The notes below the pieces were generated by a model. That model worked only from the letters and a program-made list of their open reading frames with translations. It searched no databases and was not told the DNA's origin. From assembly GCA_900169235.1 (NCBI GenBank), contig FWCC01000219.1, positions 62,001 through 126,000 of the forward strand: a DNA stretch of 64,000 nucleotides. The letters run 5' to 3'. The stretch is from Zarea fungicola (Eukaryota; Ascomycota; Sordariomycetes; Hypocreales; Cordycipitaceae). Below, one piece after another: positions 33,306-45,395 of this stretch. Position 1 is the stretch's first letter. Each line of letters begins with the position of its first letter. The translations under genes were made by a program, and so were the position numbers.

Positions 33306-34507
33306 ATGTCTTCTACTTTGAATACAATTCCAACTGGCCAAGAGCAAGTCGAAAAGTATAGAGATTTAATTAGAGGACAAGTTATCCTCACTACTGGAGT
33401 GTCGCCAGGCGGACTCGGTGCCCAGTTCGTCAACGCTGTGGCAACTGCCCGGCCCGCTTTGCTTATCCTTGCCGGTCGCAGTGAAATAAATTGCCAGGAG
33501 ACGGCGAAATCCCTTGCAAGAGATCATGCTGGGCTACAAACGAAGATATTGCATCTTGATCTCAGTTCGCTCGCTGCTGTGAGAAGGGCGGCGGAAGAAG
33601 TGCTAACGTGGACTGATGTACCCGTCATTGATATTCTCGTCAACAATGCTGGAATCATGGCAGTACCCTTCTCTTTGTCCGTAGATGGCTACGAGAGTCA
33701 GTTTTCAAGCAACCATTTGGGGCACTTTCTATTTACCAATCTCATCATGCCAAAACTGCTAGCGGCTCCGTCACCTCGTGTTATCTCGGTCAGCAGTGGC
33801 GGTCATCGATTCGGTGGCATCCGATTCTCAGATGTCAATTTTGATGTAAGTTCCATTACCCAACTCTCAAATTGTATGAATTAAATTTCTAATACCTGTC
33901 TTTTCTACTATTCTCGCAGAATGGAACAGTCTACGACAAATGGATAGCCTATGGCCAGTCCAAGACGGCCAATATTCTCTTTGCCGCATCACTTGCGCAG
34001 AAACTTGGCGGCCGGGGCATGCAAGCTTACAGCATACACCCTGGCTCGATCCATACAAACTTGAACACGCACCTAGACCGCTCTCCTGGCGGAGATATTG
34101 ATCACTTGAGTACGGCTTCTCAAAGCTGGATACAGATACAGTCCACCAAACTCTGAGATTAACATAGTGATGTAGTGAACATCATACGATCAAGGGGACT
34201 GAAGGCCACCCAAGCGGACCATATTTCCAAGGACCAAGGAATTGCAAATCATGTATTTGCGTGCTTCGAACCCAGCCTTTCACGTAAGTCTCCAATTCCA
34301 TAAAATGTGACGAGCCGTTCGTCTAGTTGAACAAGGAGTCGAGTGCTGATCATCGAAATCAAAGGTGACAACGGAAAATATCTTAATCGGTGCCGAATTG
34401 CAGATCCTTACGAGGAAGAAATTATGCCATGGGCAACGAGTAAAGTAGAGGCGGCCAGACTGTGGGCGTTGAGTGAAGAAATTGTCGGCCAGAAATTCGC
34501 ATACTAA
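33306..34507 (+). CDS. Short-chain dehydrogenase/reductase (WWOX/retinol dehydrogenase-like)
   Basis: Four exons (33306-33845, 33920-34109, 34176-34283, 34365-34507) give 326 residues. Introns are 74, 66 and 81 bp. Motifs in order: VILTTGVSPGGLGAQFV (cofactor loop, TGxxPGGxG variant), LLILAGRS, LDLSS, VNNAGIM, FSSNHLGHFLFTNLI, RVISVSSGGHRFGG with the catalytic Ser, and WIAYGQSKTANILFA with the YxxxK pair. The spliced C-terminus (RDNGKYLNRCRIADPYEEEI ... LWALSEEIVGQKFAY) matches the usual ending of this subfamily, which supports the last three junctions. NADP-dependent oxidation or reduction of a small molecule is expected. It is divergent from the Zn2Cys6 gene. Confidence 0.9.
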
Positions 34508-34999
34508 ATTACGACCTTGAAATTTAATCAAGATGAAGATATTATGGATGAAGAGCAGTTTAGCCGAAATAGATTGAATGAAGTGCAAAGGTTGAATCAG
34601 ACCTGGTTATTCGCCGCGTCAGACGCGAAAAGCGAATGTTTCGATTATTCATTTGCCCCTTCGCCGGCTGCATTGAGAGTCAATAAGAGCCATTTTAAAA
34701 GTCGAAAATTCTATTTTATATGTACCGAGCCATGCTTCCTTCGCAAGATTGGCGGACTGAACTTTCGTTCCAACGGTTTTAGCGGGGTGCAGCGGGCGGA
34801 ACAAAGCCAAAAAAAAAAAAAAAAAAGGCCTGGTTCGACAAATCCGTTTATCTCCTGTGTTTTCGTATCCCTCCTCCTCGCAAATCGTCCTCTGTGAAAC
34901 AAGAGCCTTGGTCGAAAAGTTCTTATCCAGAAATCATTTGCTCCTCTGTGCAACACTTTGCGATTGAGGTGCTCGTTAACCGCATTTGCGTCAATATCC
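34508..34999. other. Spacer with an A18 homopolymer
   Basis: 492 bp between the SDR and phosphatase genes. An uninterrupted run of 18 A lies at 34809-34826. No gene is supported; the A run has no obvious target-site duplication that would mark a retroposon. Confidence 0.5.
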
Positions 35000-36443
35000 A
35001 TGGCGGCGGCGTCGCCTGCACGGCTCGTTGCGGCGACATTGCGTACGCCCGTAAATGGTATTCAACACCGCTCCAAGGCCCTTCTCCTCTGCGTCCATCT
35101 TTGTGAATGGCTGCATTAACTTGCAGCAATAAAATGCGCAACCTGCTAATTCATGTCCTTAAGCACAACTGTCGCGGAAGCGGCTCCTCCGGCCCCTGCC
35201 CTCCTTACTACCACACCAGCTTGGCTCGACGATAACCATGACAAAAACGACGACAACGCCGCACCCTCATCGCTCCTATTCATCCTCTTCCACACAACCA
35301 TCAACATCGACATCCTCCGCCCTCCCCAAGAAGCCGCGCTTCTCCTACCACATCGCCGCTTCCTTCATTGGCAAAGACCGCCCCTTTGACCCGTCCACGC
35401 ACGTCTTCCACTTCAACCCCTACAACCGGATACAGCCGCCGCGACACCGCCGCAAGTCCTCGCGGCCCGAGTCCGGCCACGATGCCTTCTTTGCGTCGCG
35501 CGTGAACGAGACGGGCGCCGTTGCTTTTGGCGTCGCTGACGGTGTGGGCGGCTGGGTCGACTCCGGCGTCGACCCAGCCGACTTTTCGCACGGCTTCTGT
35601 GACTACATGGCCTCGGCAGCCTGGGAGCACCAGCCCAGCGCCGCCATTTCCTCATCCCCTCCCCTCCCCTCCACAGCGGACGCGCAAGCCGCGCCGGACC
35701 TCACTGCACGCCAGCTCATGCAGCTCGGCTACGACGCCATCAGCAGCGACAAGTCTGTCCTCGCCGGTGGCAGCACCGCTTGCGTCGCCGTCGCCTCCCC
35801 ACACGGCACGCTCGATGTCGCCAACCTTGGCGACTCAGGCTTCCTGCAGCTCCGCCTCAGCGCTGTGCACGCCTACACGGAGCCCCAGACGCACGCCTTC
35901 AACACGCCCTTTCAGCTCTCCATTGTGCCGCCCAGCGTTGCCGCGCGCATGGCCGCCTTCGGGGGTACCCAACTCAGCGACCTCCCCCGCGATGCCGACG
36001 TCACCCAGCACCGTCTCCGTCATGGCGACCTGCTCATCCTCGCCACCGACGGTGTCCTCGACAACCTCTTCAACCAGGATATTTTGCGCGTCGCGAGCCG
36101 CGTCATGGCCGCCACGGGCGCGTGGACCATGAGCGAGGCTGGTCACGTCCAGATCGCTGAGGACCTTGAGGACATTATCAAGAACCCCATCAAGCCGAGC
36201 CAGCAGCTTCCCGGCAGCAAGTCGGAGAGCGAGCGCACCGTCACGTTGCAGGGCCTACTTGCGACGGAGCTGACACTGGCAGCGAAGCGCGCGAGCGTGA
36301 ATACGAAGCATGACGGACCGTTCGCCAAAGAGGTACAAAAATACTATCCGCATGAGAATTGGCACGGAGGCAAGATTGACGACATTTGCGTCGTGGCAGT
36401 TGTTGTGGTGGAGGATCCTGTAGGACCTCGAAGCAAGCTGTGA
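35000..36443 (+). CDS. PTC7: PP2C-type phosphatase, Ptc7/Azr1-like (mitochondrial)
   Basis: The core frame runs 35238-36443 without introns. I join it to an upstream exon 35000-35102 through a 61-bp intron (GTGAAT...TTAAG, TGCTAAT branch) for 460 residues. The 5' exon encodes MAAASPARLVAATLRTPVNG, basic and free of acidic residues, which looks like a mitochondrial presequence and suits Ptc7. The core shows FGVADGVGGWVDSGVD (metal Asp/Gly), GGSTACVAVA, VANLGDSGFLQLR, LILATDGVLDNLFNQDI and GGKIDDICVVAVVV, the ordered PP2C motifs. In yeast Ptc7 acts in mitochondria on coenzyme Q biosynthesis proteins. The 5' end is the weak point: a start at 35238 (401 residues), or a longer intron ending at 35219, also keeps frame. 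Confidence 0.85.
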
Positions 36444-39426
36444 TTTCTTTCCCTGTTTGTTTTTGTCACCATTCTGTGTAAGAAATACTAGATTTTTTTT
36501 TTTGGGTTCGTCCTATGTCTGGACTATGGAGCACTTCATCTTGGTTTTTCCCTGTGGTATTTGCGATTTGATCTGATTTAATTTTGTTCAATTTTCCTCC
36601 AATTCCTTTAAGAAAAACCATTTAGAACTTTAGACGGTTGTGCTCACTGCAAGACGTTAAATCCACCAGCGTGGGCGGCTTAGACAAGGATAAGCTTGTA
36701 AGCCAAGGAGCAAACAAGTTAATTACACTGCTATTTGTTGCAAATGAGAAAACTCTTGTTATTTAGCCTTAAATCACATCTCTATCTGGTTAACTTGGCA
36801 CAGGGCCCCATCGAGATATCAAGATCGGTAAGATCGGATGTCGTCTTCATGATGTCATATTCCTTTCTAGCCCTGAATGGCTACAGTGCACAGGACAAAC
36901 AATCAGTGGCAGAAAGTTTCGACAGCACACCAACATATTACGGTGTTTATTGAATTCCAGGGAAACATAGTCATTCCGATATCAACGCATATATACATTC
37001 GATGATTAAACGTTGCCAGCAACATCGATGACTTGGTCATCGCATTATGTTGCCTCTACGGTATACATTCCAGTGGACCAATTTGACAGAGCTGGAGTAA
37101 CAATAACAAAGCCAGAACTACGTAAGGACGGATCCCCAAGGGACGTTAGAACAACAGCCTGGCTTTGTCGTAGCTCTATCAGGGGATTGAAAACGTAGCT
37201 ATAGTGACATTACCAGCAGGCAAGCCTTATGTAAAATCCACCATGAGTCGAGGGAACGGAGCGGACAGACATAAACAACAGCTGACCTATTCTTTTCAAC
37301 TCATGAATTTGTCCAAGTGACATTCCTGGAAGCATTTCGGAGATTGTGCGGGGCGAGAGTAAGCCGACAGGTTTTTTTACGGGGTACACAGTGTTGCTTT
37401 CACGAAACTTGCCACTGACAATAATGCAATTTCCCACCCTGGGAGCTTGCGCACGCGACTGTGGGCAACCTGGCCATGCCACCCGCCGAATCAACAAAAG
37501 TCTCTGCGGATATGCCAAATTGCGGGTGCGATCGCAGTGACTTTGACAGCCATGGCAGCCTTAATTACTGCCACTAGCAATGTTGTCAAGTCCCCAGATC
37601 AAGCTTTTGACTGGGAGTGGCAGCGTAAGTCGCCCAGTGACGAAAGGGACTGAATCCGAGGCATCGGAGGAGCCACGTCCTTGGCATGTGGCGAGGTGCG
37701 TTATTCCAGCGTCGCGCTGAAATAATGGGCGGGGTCTGCGGGGGACGGTGGACGGCAGTCGGAAGCGGGATGAATCTCGGAACCTACCACGCTGCAAAGT
37801 TATGGTTGATAGGTGGTGGTGGGTGAGCAAGAGTTCGGCTGGGAGGCACACTATGGCACGATCACAGAGCGGTCGCAAATGATGGGCATGGCAGTAGCGT
37901 AAGAGCTTATCTGCGTGGGGGATATATTCCCCTCCTCTGGTCGGCAAAAAGGGAGAAGGGTTAATCAGCGAGCGAGCGACCTGTAGAGACACTGGGTGAC
38001 ACGGGCATCATTCGAGAATTTATCAGCTCTAGGCCTCGAGTTCGTCTTAGGATGCGAGCCGGGCTGTCGTATTGCGGTGTAAACTGTGATGAGTATGAAA
38101 GGATCGTCAAACTCCGTTGACAGGGTCCAAACCGGTGTTGCGAGATCCCACCCCATAAGCTTAGTCTGATAAATTGGTCAGGGGGGAACCGTTAAATAAG
38201 TAAACAAAAAACAGTGTATAGTAATACGCCTGCTGCGGTACACTGTACTGCATAGCCTCCAGTAAAGGTACGCCTTCGCATTGGGTATTAGTGGGCATAT
38301 CAGCGATGAGCATTGCAGCCCTTCAAATGGTGTCATTCAGGACCACAGGCCTTAAGAGTGCGCTAACTTGAAGAAAGGATAAGCGTAGCCGCACTGGCCG
38401 ACTGACGTGTGGAACCTGGTGGACGTCACATCATTTTTTTCTTACACAAAGTTCGAACATTCAGCCTGTCTTGAGCAGTCTAGCTCGCGCCATCCCGCCA
38501 AGTTTCCACGCTAAGCTCTGTTGCGTCTTTACCATGCGTGGTGGAAAGCGAAAAGGACCACCTAAAGGCCTTCCATTTGTGGTAGATTTGCTAGAAAAAG
38601 AATTCGCAATGTCGCCACTGGGTCGCTTTTTGGGTTTCTTCGTCGAAATTGTGAGTGTCTGGTGCCAAGTCCGCGAGCAGTGCATCTCACAAAGAGACAG
38701 ATGCACGCCATTGCCATCTCTTCTCCGCCCTCGGCCACTTCCCCTCCCAAGGCCGAACAAGCAATGCCACGTCCATTTATTAGGCCCGTCACCAAGCACC
38801 CAAGCTGAAACCCCATGACTATCGGTATCGGAGGTATACATCAGCGGCACTCGGCGGTGCTCCCGGGCCCGAACCGTTTTGACAACGACCTTTTTAGGTA
38901 ACCTGGCACAGACAACAAGCGTCTTTTGCTTTCGGTGGCGCTGATCTTGGGAAAATGGCGAAATCGCCCAGCCCAACTGCCTCATCCCCATACCTGCACA
39001 CCCCCCTTTACTTCGTGTCGCGTTGACTTGAAGGTGGGAGGGGTTACCATCAAGTGTCAAGCCCTCATCCATCCACACCGGTACCCGCTGCTCATCCCGT
39101 AAGAATCCTGCCTGCATCGGTCCATGACTGTAACTGTCGGTGTCCCGTGCCATTCCTGCGCCAAGGCCAATTCTTCCAGAACTCGATAAAAGCCGTCGCG
39201 CGTCTCCGCCCGTAATTTTGAGTTTGTGTTTTTTCCTTTCCCCTTCTCTCTCACACCAACAGCAGACTTGTGTCGAATACTCGTATCCCTTTTGCACCAT
39301 TTTTTTCCTGCCTCAATCAGTCCCTTGCATCGTTCCCACAATCTTGGTGTTGGTGGCATAACCCCTTCTCCCCCGCATCTATAAGGCACATTAGTCGCAA
39401 CACTCTCCAAGAACTGCAAAAAAAAT
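36444..39426. other. 3-kb intergenic region
   Basis: The longest gene-free stretch. A 279-codon frame on the minus strand (38461-39300) reads as random, Arg/Gly-rich sequence without motifs and overlaps the probable 5' leader of the next gene. A CT-rich tract near 39228-39256 fits a fungal promoter or leader. No transposon ends were recognised. Confidence 0.5.
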
Positions 39427-40183
39427 ATGGCTACACCACAGGTAGCAACTCCTTTTCCAGTTCAAATCCCCAATTATAAAGACGTAACAGAAGATAGTCT
39501 CGTCGATGTCAAACCTTGGAGCGAGCCTCGCTTCATCGTACAGTCTCCGTACACTGAGCTCGAGCATCAGTTGGACCTGACTGGTCTCGACTATGAGAAT
39601 GCACTGCTGGCCAAGGCGCTGAGCATCCTCGATGCCACTCGGGACGACTACGCCATCGCGCCGTATACCGAGTCTTTTAACTGGGCAGACGTTCAGGCTC
39701 GCCTCAAGACGCTCGTGAGAATATACGGCCAAGAGTACAAGGAGAGCAGCTTTTACATTGTCGCATTCCGGTCGCAAATAAAGCCAAGCACCGAATACAG
39801 TCACTTGGGTGACCTCGACAAGCCGGCTCATCGTGAAGCCATCGAAAGTGGCGGATTTCTCAGGTATGTCGCAGCCCCTCTCGCAGCTTGCGGCTCGTGG
39901 TACCTCACAACCACGGATCGTGCTGTCCTCGCTTCCGGCGCTGGTAAAACTGACATCTCGCAGATACTGGTTTGGTGAACTGGATTCGGATCTGCGCAAC
40001 TTGGCCACATGCATCTGGCGTTCCAGGCCTGATGCCATTGCTGGCGGTCGCGGCCCCGCTCACAAGAAGGCGGCCATGTCAAGCCGTTCCCTTTATGCAT
40101 ACTGGAAAATCGACCAGCACCGTCTCACCATCCGCAACAACGCAGAGGACTGGGAGATTGTTCCTTGGACCGATGACGCTTGA
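39427..40183 (+). CDS. UPF0643-like conserved fungal protein
   Basis: Exons 39427-39863 and 39964-40183 (100-bp intron, GTATGT...CGCAG) give 218 residues. Splicing joins ESGGFLR to YWFGELDSDLRNLATCIW. The sequence (ENALLAKALSILDATRDDYA, YTESFNWADVQARLKTLV, FYIVAFRSQIKP, SLYAYWKIDQHRLTIRN) looks like the fungal family labelled UPF0643, known for example from fission yeast; this is from memory of the family. No signal peptide or membrane segment; probably soluble. The start ATG follows an A-rich context (AAAAAAATATG). No biochemical function is known to me. Confidence 0.8.
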
Positions 40184-40789
40184 GCGGTGCGACTGCGATG
40201 TCTGTGAGCATTTTCTTCATTTTTTCTTTGGGCGAAGCACATATTTTATCATTTTTGGAGTTTTTTTTGTTGTGGCGAGTTGTGACTCCATTATTTCATG
40301 ATTCAAACGAGGCAAAAAAAGTGAAAGCTTGGGTTGTTGAATTGCGTGCAGAGCGCAAATAAAATTCGTCAAAAACCCTAGCTATCGCTATAGATGCTGT
40401 TTTAAGATAGAAAATACATATTGTTTTTTTTGCAAGATGTTAGCCGTCAAACCACTGGATGTGGACACAGTACCTAGTGCAGTGCTGAGAGATAAATTGT
40501 CGTCTTCAGCGTCGCAAGTGATGATGGAGAGTTCACGTTGCTGTCCCCGCATTTGTGTCACTGGCCGACCTACACATAGCGTCTCAAATTCTGCCAACGT
40601 TGACCGCCTTCCGCCCACAACCGCCCACAAATCCAAGCAGGAGCAAAAAAAGTTCGATATTCCACGCGCACGCCCAAGCCAGCGAACCCGGTCCCCATTC
40701 GCAGCCCATCTCTGCAGCCCAGCCCCCGGATCTCCGTTCTGAAAGAACATCAACGGCCAGCGCAAGATATACTCCTTGAAACAGTCACC
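40184..40789. other. Intergenic spacer
   Basis: 606 bp holding the UPF0643-like 3' end and the eIF3h promoter. No supported gene. Confidence 0.5.
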
Positions 40790-41991
40790 ATGGCTGATTC
40801 TACTCCCGATGCGCCCATTCAGTCGGTGCAGGTCGAAGCTCTCGTGAGTCTCTGCAGCCCCACCTCTGCCAACTTTCCCCCTCACTCCCGCTAACAGTAA
40901 TGTTTCTATAGGTGGTTATGAAGATTGCGAAGCACTGCTCGACCAACTTTCCCAGCATGGCCACCGGTGCCCTTGTCGGCATGGACCTCAACAATGTCCT
41001 TGAAATCACGAATACGTTTCCCTTTCCCACGGTCGACTCCTCCGCAGCCGACAGCCACCAGAATGATGCCTCGCTGCTCGCCGCCGCAGCCCCTCGCCAA
41101 AAGTCCAATATTACCTATCAGAATGAGATGATCCGTCATCTCAAGGAGGTTAATGTCGATGCGAACAGTGTCGGTTTCTACACGAGCGCCACCATGGGCA
41201 ACTTTGTCAATCTCGGCTTCATTGAGAACCTCTTCTTCTACCAGAAGGAACACAGTCAGACTGTTGGCCTCGTTTACGATGCCAGCAAGAGTTCGCAGGG
41301 AAACTTGACCCTGCGCGCTTTCCGTCTTACCAACAACTTCATGACAGCCTACAAGGAGGGCAAGTTTACAACTGAGAGGTAAGACACTCCTGGCAGTATG
41401 ATGTTGCAAGTTGTACTAACAAAACTCAGCCTGCAAAAGTCCAAGCTCACCTTCAAAGACATCCTTGCCGAGCTCCCAATCACCGTTCACAACTCTCACC
41501 TCCTTACTTCGTTCCTCCACCAGATTCCTTCGGGCCCTTCACAAGAAGACCTCGAGAAACCCACGACATTGGCTGATCTTGAGCGCGAGCCCATCAGTGC
41601 CCCCCTCTTCCCCTCCATCGACAACCTCGATGTCGCCGTCGATCCTTACCTGGAGAAGACATGCGATCTTCTTCTTGAGAGCATCGAGTCCCACTATACC
41701 GATTTGAACAACTTCCAATTCTACCAGCGCCAGCTCGCTCGCGAGCAGACCAAGATTTCACAGTGGCAGACGAAGCGCAAGGCCGAGAATGCTCAGCGCA
41801 CCCTGGCTAAGCAGCCCCTCCTCCCCGAGGACGAGTGGCAAAGGCTGTTCAAGCTGCCTCAGGAGCCTAGCCGCCTGGAGGGGATGCTCAATGCCAAGCA
41901 GGTTGAGCAGTACGGCAAGCAGGTTGACGGATTCACTGCTGGTATTACCTCGAAGATGTTTGCTGTCCGGGAGAACCTCTTGCCCCAGTAA
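40790..41991 (+). CDS. Translation initiation factor eIF3 subunit h
   Basis: Exons 40790-40843, 40912-41378 and 41430-41991 give 360 residues, close to the 352 of human eIF3h. The MPN domain begins right away: [18 protein letters not shown], then [21 protein letters not shown] and [14 protein letters not shown]. The metalloprotease His-x-His pair is replaced (YTSAT), so this is an inactive MPN subunit, as expected for eIF3h. The C-terminal half is helical ([20 protein letters not shown]) and ends in [11 protein letters not shown]. eIF3h is part of the outer eIF3 complex that scaffolds 43S assembly. It is present in filamentous fungi and fission yeast but missing from baker's yeast. Introns are 68 and 51 bp. 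Confidence 0.93.
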
Positions 41992-43511
41992 TTTACTTTG
42001 TATTTGGGCTTGACTTTTAAATTGATAAAAGCAAAAGGCTAGGCATGGATATATCAATGGGCTACGCGGGCATGTCATGACATATGATGTGGATATTGAG
42101 ACATGCTCTATTGTGTTGCATATGCGGCGTTCCGGAATAAGATGGAATATAATGGAAGTTACAGGCCTACGTTACCAAGTAGAAGGATGACATAGAGTTG
42201 GTCCATTAGCCAGCAGTGGTGACCCATTTGTGAAATCAGTGGGTTTTGGGGAAGCTGAGAGTGGTATCTCGCCGCCGCTGACCAGTAACCATGTATTCCA
42301 CAGGACGATATAGATGACAGCAAAGTGCACTAGAGGCCATGCTCGTTCACATCTAAGCAAATAGATGACAATCTAGAAAGAATACATTCCTCGGCATCAC
42401 ATAGCCTGTTTCGCGTATTTGCTACTCAACGCTGTAGGCAATTGATTTTATGCGGTGTCCATTGCTAGCTGCCACCACCAGTGAAGGGCACCAATGAGCG
42501 ACAGCCGGTTCTGGCAGGCGACAGAGTGATTGATGGTTGTTGTTGAATAACTAGGAGAACGACACGCAGGGATTGATCATTACGATCGCAGTTAAAGCGG
42601 TTGCTGCGAGAGACACTGGTATGTGCTATGAGATACGTCCGAGGCACGAAAATACTACGCTCGGGTTATCACCTCGTGGCTGTCTCCTCGTACTCGGCTC
42701 GGGGGACCTTGAGAAACAGGACAGCACGAGCCCAAATCAGAGATGTACCTGAAAGTGGGCTCGAGGCTGGGAGCGGTCCAGTGAAAGCTCGGGTCTAGCC
42801 ACGTTGGCCGCTTTTGTCTATAATATACCGCAGAGGTGTTGCCCATTTCGGCTGGGGGATAACGAGGCTTCCGAGATGGTAATTTTCCTTCAAGATACTG
42901 AAAGATAGTATCATTGATAAAATGAATACTTGTGTTGAGAGTAAAATTATTTCGCTTCTTCTTGTGCTCGAACTCGACCTTGATCTTTGCTACAGGCATC
43001 GCATAACTACCATGGCTAGTGGCGCTGAAAAGAGTCCCTCCAAGTTACTTGTACAGTACTCCGTACCAGGTACTTACATGCATCCCAAGCAAGTTAGAGC
43101 CTGGAGCTGGCCAGCGTTGCCCCGCCTCCTCTGTTGGGGCAACGCAAATTTATTAACCCCTCCATTTAAGTGGCATTTAGGAACCCGAAGGCCAAGTCAT
43201 CCTGGCGTTGAATTTGTGGGAAATTTTGGCCGCACACTATCCGTCCGGGTACCTCGACATCAAGTACCCCCATTCCGCACGCAGGATGTACCTGGCCTTT
43301 TCACCGCCCGCCACTTGGTCAACCCCCCGAATCCGACACTGCCCCTCTTCCTGCCCGCCTTATTATTGCTAGCCGGGTCGACTTTTTTTTCTCGTTCTTC
43401 CCCTCGATCTTCTCCTCTTCTTCATTCTCATCCTCTCATCCTCTTTTTCTTTTCTTTCAATTCAGTTCTACATCAAAACCTCCTCCTACACCTTTCCTCC
43501 CATCACACATC
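41992..43511. other. Spacer with SAH1 promoter
   Basis: 1.5 kb between eIF3h and S-adenosylhomocysteinase genes. The last ~120 bp before the ATG (43384-43500) is strongly pyrimidine-rich, a common pattern upstream of highly expressed fungal genes. A frame running 42922-43683 into the next gene is chance. Confidence 0.55.
43384..43500 (+). promoter_or_regulatory. CT-rich tract upstream of SAH1
   Basis: Long stretch dominated by C and T (TTCTTTTCTTTC-like) directly before the SAH1 start. Such tracts mark transcription start regions of strongly expressed filamentous fungal genes. Functional role is inferred. Confidence 0.45.
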
Positions 43512-44861
43512 ATGTCTGCTCCCGCCCACAAGTTCAAGGTCGCTGACCTCTCCCTCGCTGCTTTTGGCCGCAAGGAGATCGAGCTCGCCGAGAATGAGAT
43601 GCCCGGTCTCATGGCCATTCGCGCCAAGTATGCCGCCGACCAGCCCCTCGCCGGTGCCCGTATTGCTGGCTGCCTTCACATGACCATCCAGACTGCTGTC
43701 CTCATCGAGACCCTCACTGCCCTTGGCGCTGAGGTTACCTGGACCAGCTGCAACATCTTCAGCACCCAGGACCACGCCGCCGCTGCCATTGCTGCCGCTG
43801 GTGTCCCCGTCTTTGCCTGGAAGGGCGAGACCGAGGAGGAGTACAACTGGTGCCTCGAGCAGCAGCTTTCTGCCTTCAAGGACGACAAGAAGCTCAACCT
43901 CATCCTCGACGACGGTGGTGACCTGACCTCGCTTGTCCACACCAAGTACCCCGAGCAGCTCAAGGACTGCTACGGTGTCTCTGAGGAGACCACCACTGGT
44001 GTCCACCACCTTTACCGCATGCTCAAGGAGGGCAAGCTTCTCGTCCCCGCCATCAACGTCAACGACTCCGTCACCAAGTCCAAGTTTGACAACCTCTACG
44101 GCTGCCGCGAGTCCCTGATTGACGGTATCAAGCGCGCTACCGATGTCATGATTGCTGGCAAGGTTGCTGTCGTTGCTGGATTCGGTGATGTTGGCAAGGG
44201 CTGCGCCATGGCCCTCCACGGCATGGGTGCCCGCGTCATTGTCACTGAGATTGACCCCATCAACGCTCTTCAGGCTGCCATGGCCGGTTACCAGGTTACC
44301 ACCATGGAGAAGGCTGCCGCCATTGGCCAGATCTTCGTCACCACCACCGGCTGCCGTGACATTCTCACCGGTGTTCACTTCGAGGCCATGCCCAACGACG
44401 CCATTGTCTGCAACATTGGTCACTTTGACATTGAAATTGACGTCGCTTGGCTCAAGAAGAACGCCAAGTCCGTCCAGAACATCAAGCCTCAGGTTGACCG
44501 CTTCCTGATGCCCTCTGGCCGCCACATTATCCTCCTGGCTGAGGGTCGTCTTGTCAACCTCGGCTGTGCCACTGGTCACTCCTCTTTCGTCATGTCCTGC
44601 TCGTTCACCAACCAGGTCCTTGCCCAGATTGCTCTGTACAAGGCCAAGGATGAGGCTTGGGGCAAGAAATACGTTGAGTTCTCCAAGGGTAACACCTATG
44701 AGGTTGGCGTCTACGTCCTCCCCAAGATTCTTGACGAGGAGGTCGCCCGTCTCCACCTTGCTCACTGCCAGGTTGAGCTCAGCACCCTCACCGATGTCCA
44801 GGCAGAGTACCTCGGCCTGCCCGGTGCCGGTCCCTTCAAGGCCGACATCTACCGCTACTAA
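43512..44861 (+). CDS. SAH1: S-adenosylhomocysteinase
   Basis: Intronless, 449 residues, the usual length. It hydrolyses S-adenosylhomocysteine to adenosine and homocysteine and thereby keeps methyltransferases active. Signature stretches: [104 protein letters not shown], and the NAD-binding [14 protein letters not shown]. The C-terminus [10 protein letters not shown] with the terminal Lys-x-x-x-Tyr-Arg-Tyr is conserved. Codon use is strongly C-ending, as for eEF3, which fits high expression. Cytosolic, with expected tetramer formation. Confidence 0.98.
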   Translation: MSAPAHKFKVADLSLAAFGRKEIELAENEMPGLMAIRAKYAADQPLAGARIAGCLHMTIQTAVLIETLTALGAEVTWTSCNIFSTQDHAAAAIAAAGVPVFAWKGETEEEYNWCLEQQLSAFKDDKKLNLILDDGGDLTSLVHTKYPEQLKDCYGVSEETTTGVHHLYRMLKEGKLLVPAINVNDSVTKSKFDNLYGCRESLIDGIKRATDVMIAGKVAVVAGFGDVGKGCAMALHGMGARVIVTEIDPINALQAAMAGYQVTTMEKAAAIGQIFVTTTGCRDILTGVHFEAMPNDAIVCNIGHFDIEIDVAWLKKNAKSVQNIKPQVDRFLMPSGRHIILLAEGRLVNLGCATGHSSFVMSCSFTNQVLAQIALYKAKDEAWGKKYVEFSKGNTYEVGVYVLPKILDEEVARLHLAHCQVELSTLTDVQAEYLGLPGAGPFKADIYRY

Positions 44862-45395
44862 GCGGAGCGTGGACTGTAATTATAATAGCCCAAGCCAGAG
44901 TTTCCTTTCAACCGGGACTCGTATAACGTGTAAACGATTTTTTTCTACATACACAAAAGCATATTGGGGTACACTTGTGTTTTCAACAGCATAATATTGC
45001 GAGGCATATGGGTTGGGCAAAAAAAAGTATGGGGGAATTTCTTATGATGTTTTCTTTTGTTTATTTGATGTTGGCATCTTTGCTACCAAGACTGGTCAAG
45101 GGTGCGCTTTTTCAACAAATGGCGTTGCAATCTTTATGGTAATGATTCCCCCCGGAACGAGAGACGAAATTATACAAAACTTTATTTAGTTGGAGCAGCT
45201 TGGCCCTCAGGGCAGCGCTCTTTTTAGGCCCGTCAACCGTGGCCGATTAGATTCCCATTAATAAAGGCGATTCTAAAGTACCGAATTTCATTGTATCTGT
45301 CACTTGAACAACGATTGACTACAAGCTCTCATCCGAGCAAGTTAATCAGTATACATAGCCAAGATGTTGTATCTATTTCATAGCTCTATCGTGAT
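44862..45395. other. Spacer between convergent 3' ends
   Basis: 534 bp between SAH1 (+) and the 2-hydroxyacid dehydrogenase gene (-). Nothing recognised. Confidence 0.5.

Noticed and set aside
34809..34826. A18 run as the tail of a retroposon
   Set aside because: No flanking duplication and no recognisable element body upstream; left as a simple homopolymer.
38461..39300. 279-codon minus-strand frame in the 3-kb gap
   Set aside because: Random-like composition, no domain and no splice partners; it overlaps the probable leader of the UPF0643-like gene.
42922..43683. 253-codon frame overlapping the SAH1 start
   Set aside because: It consists of translated leader pyrimidine tract (Ser/Pro/Leu-rich) and runs out of frame into SAH1.
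43503..44765. 420-codon frame antisense to S-adenosylhomocysteinase
   Set aside because: Same cause: complement of a highly codon-biased gene, with Val/Gly/Asp-rich translation and no motif.
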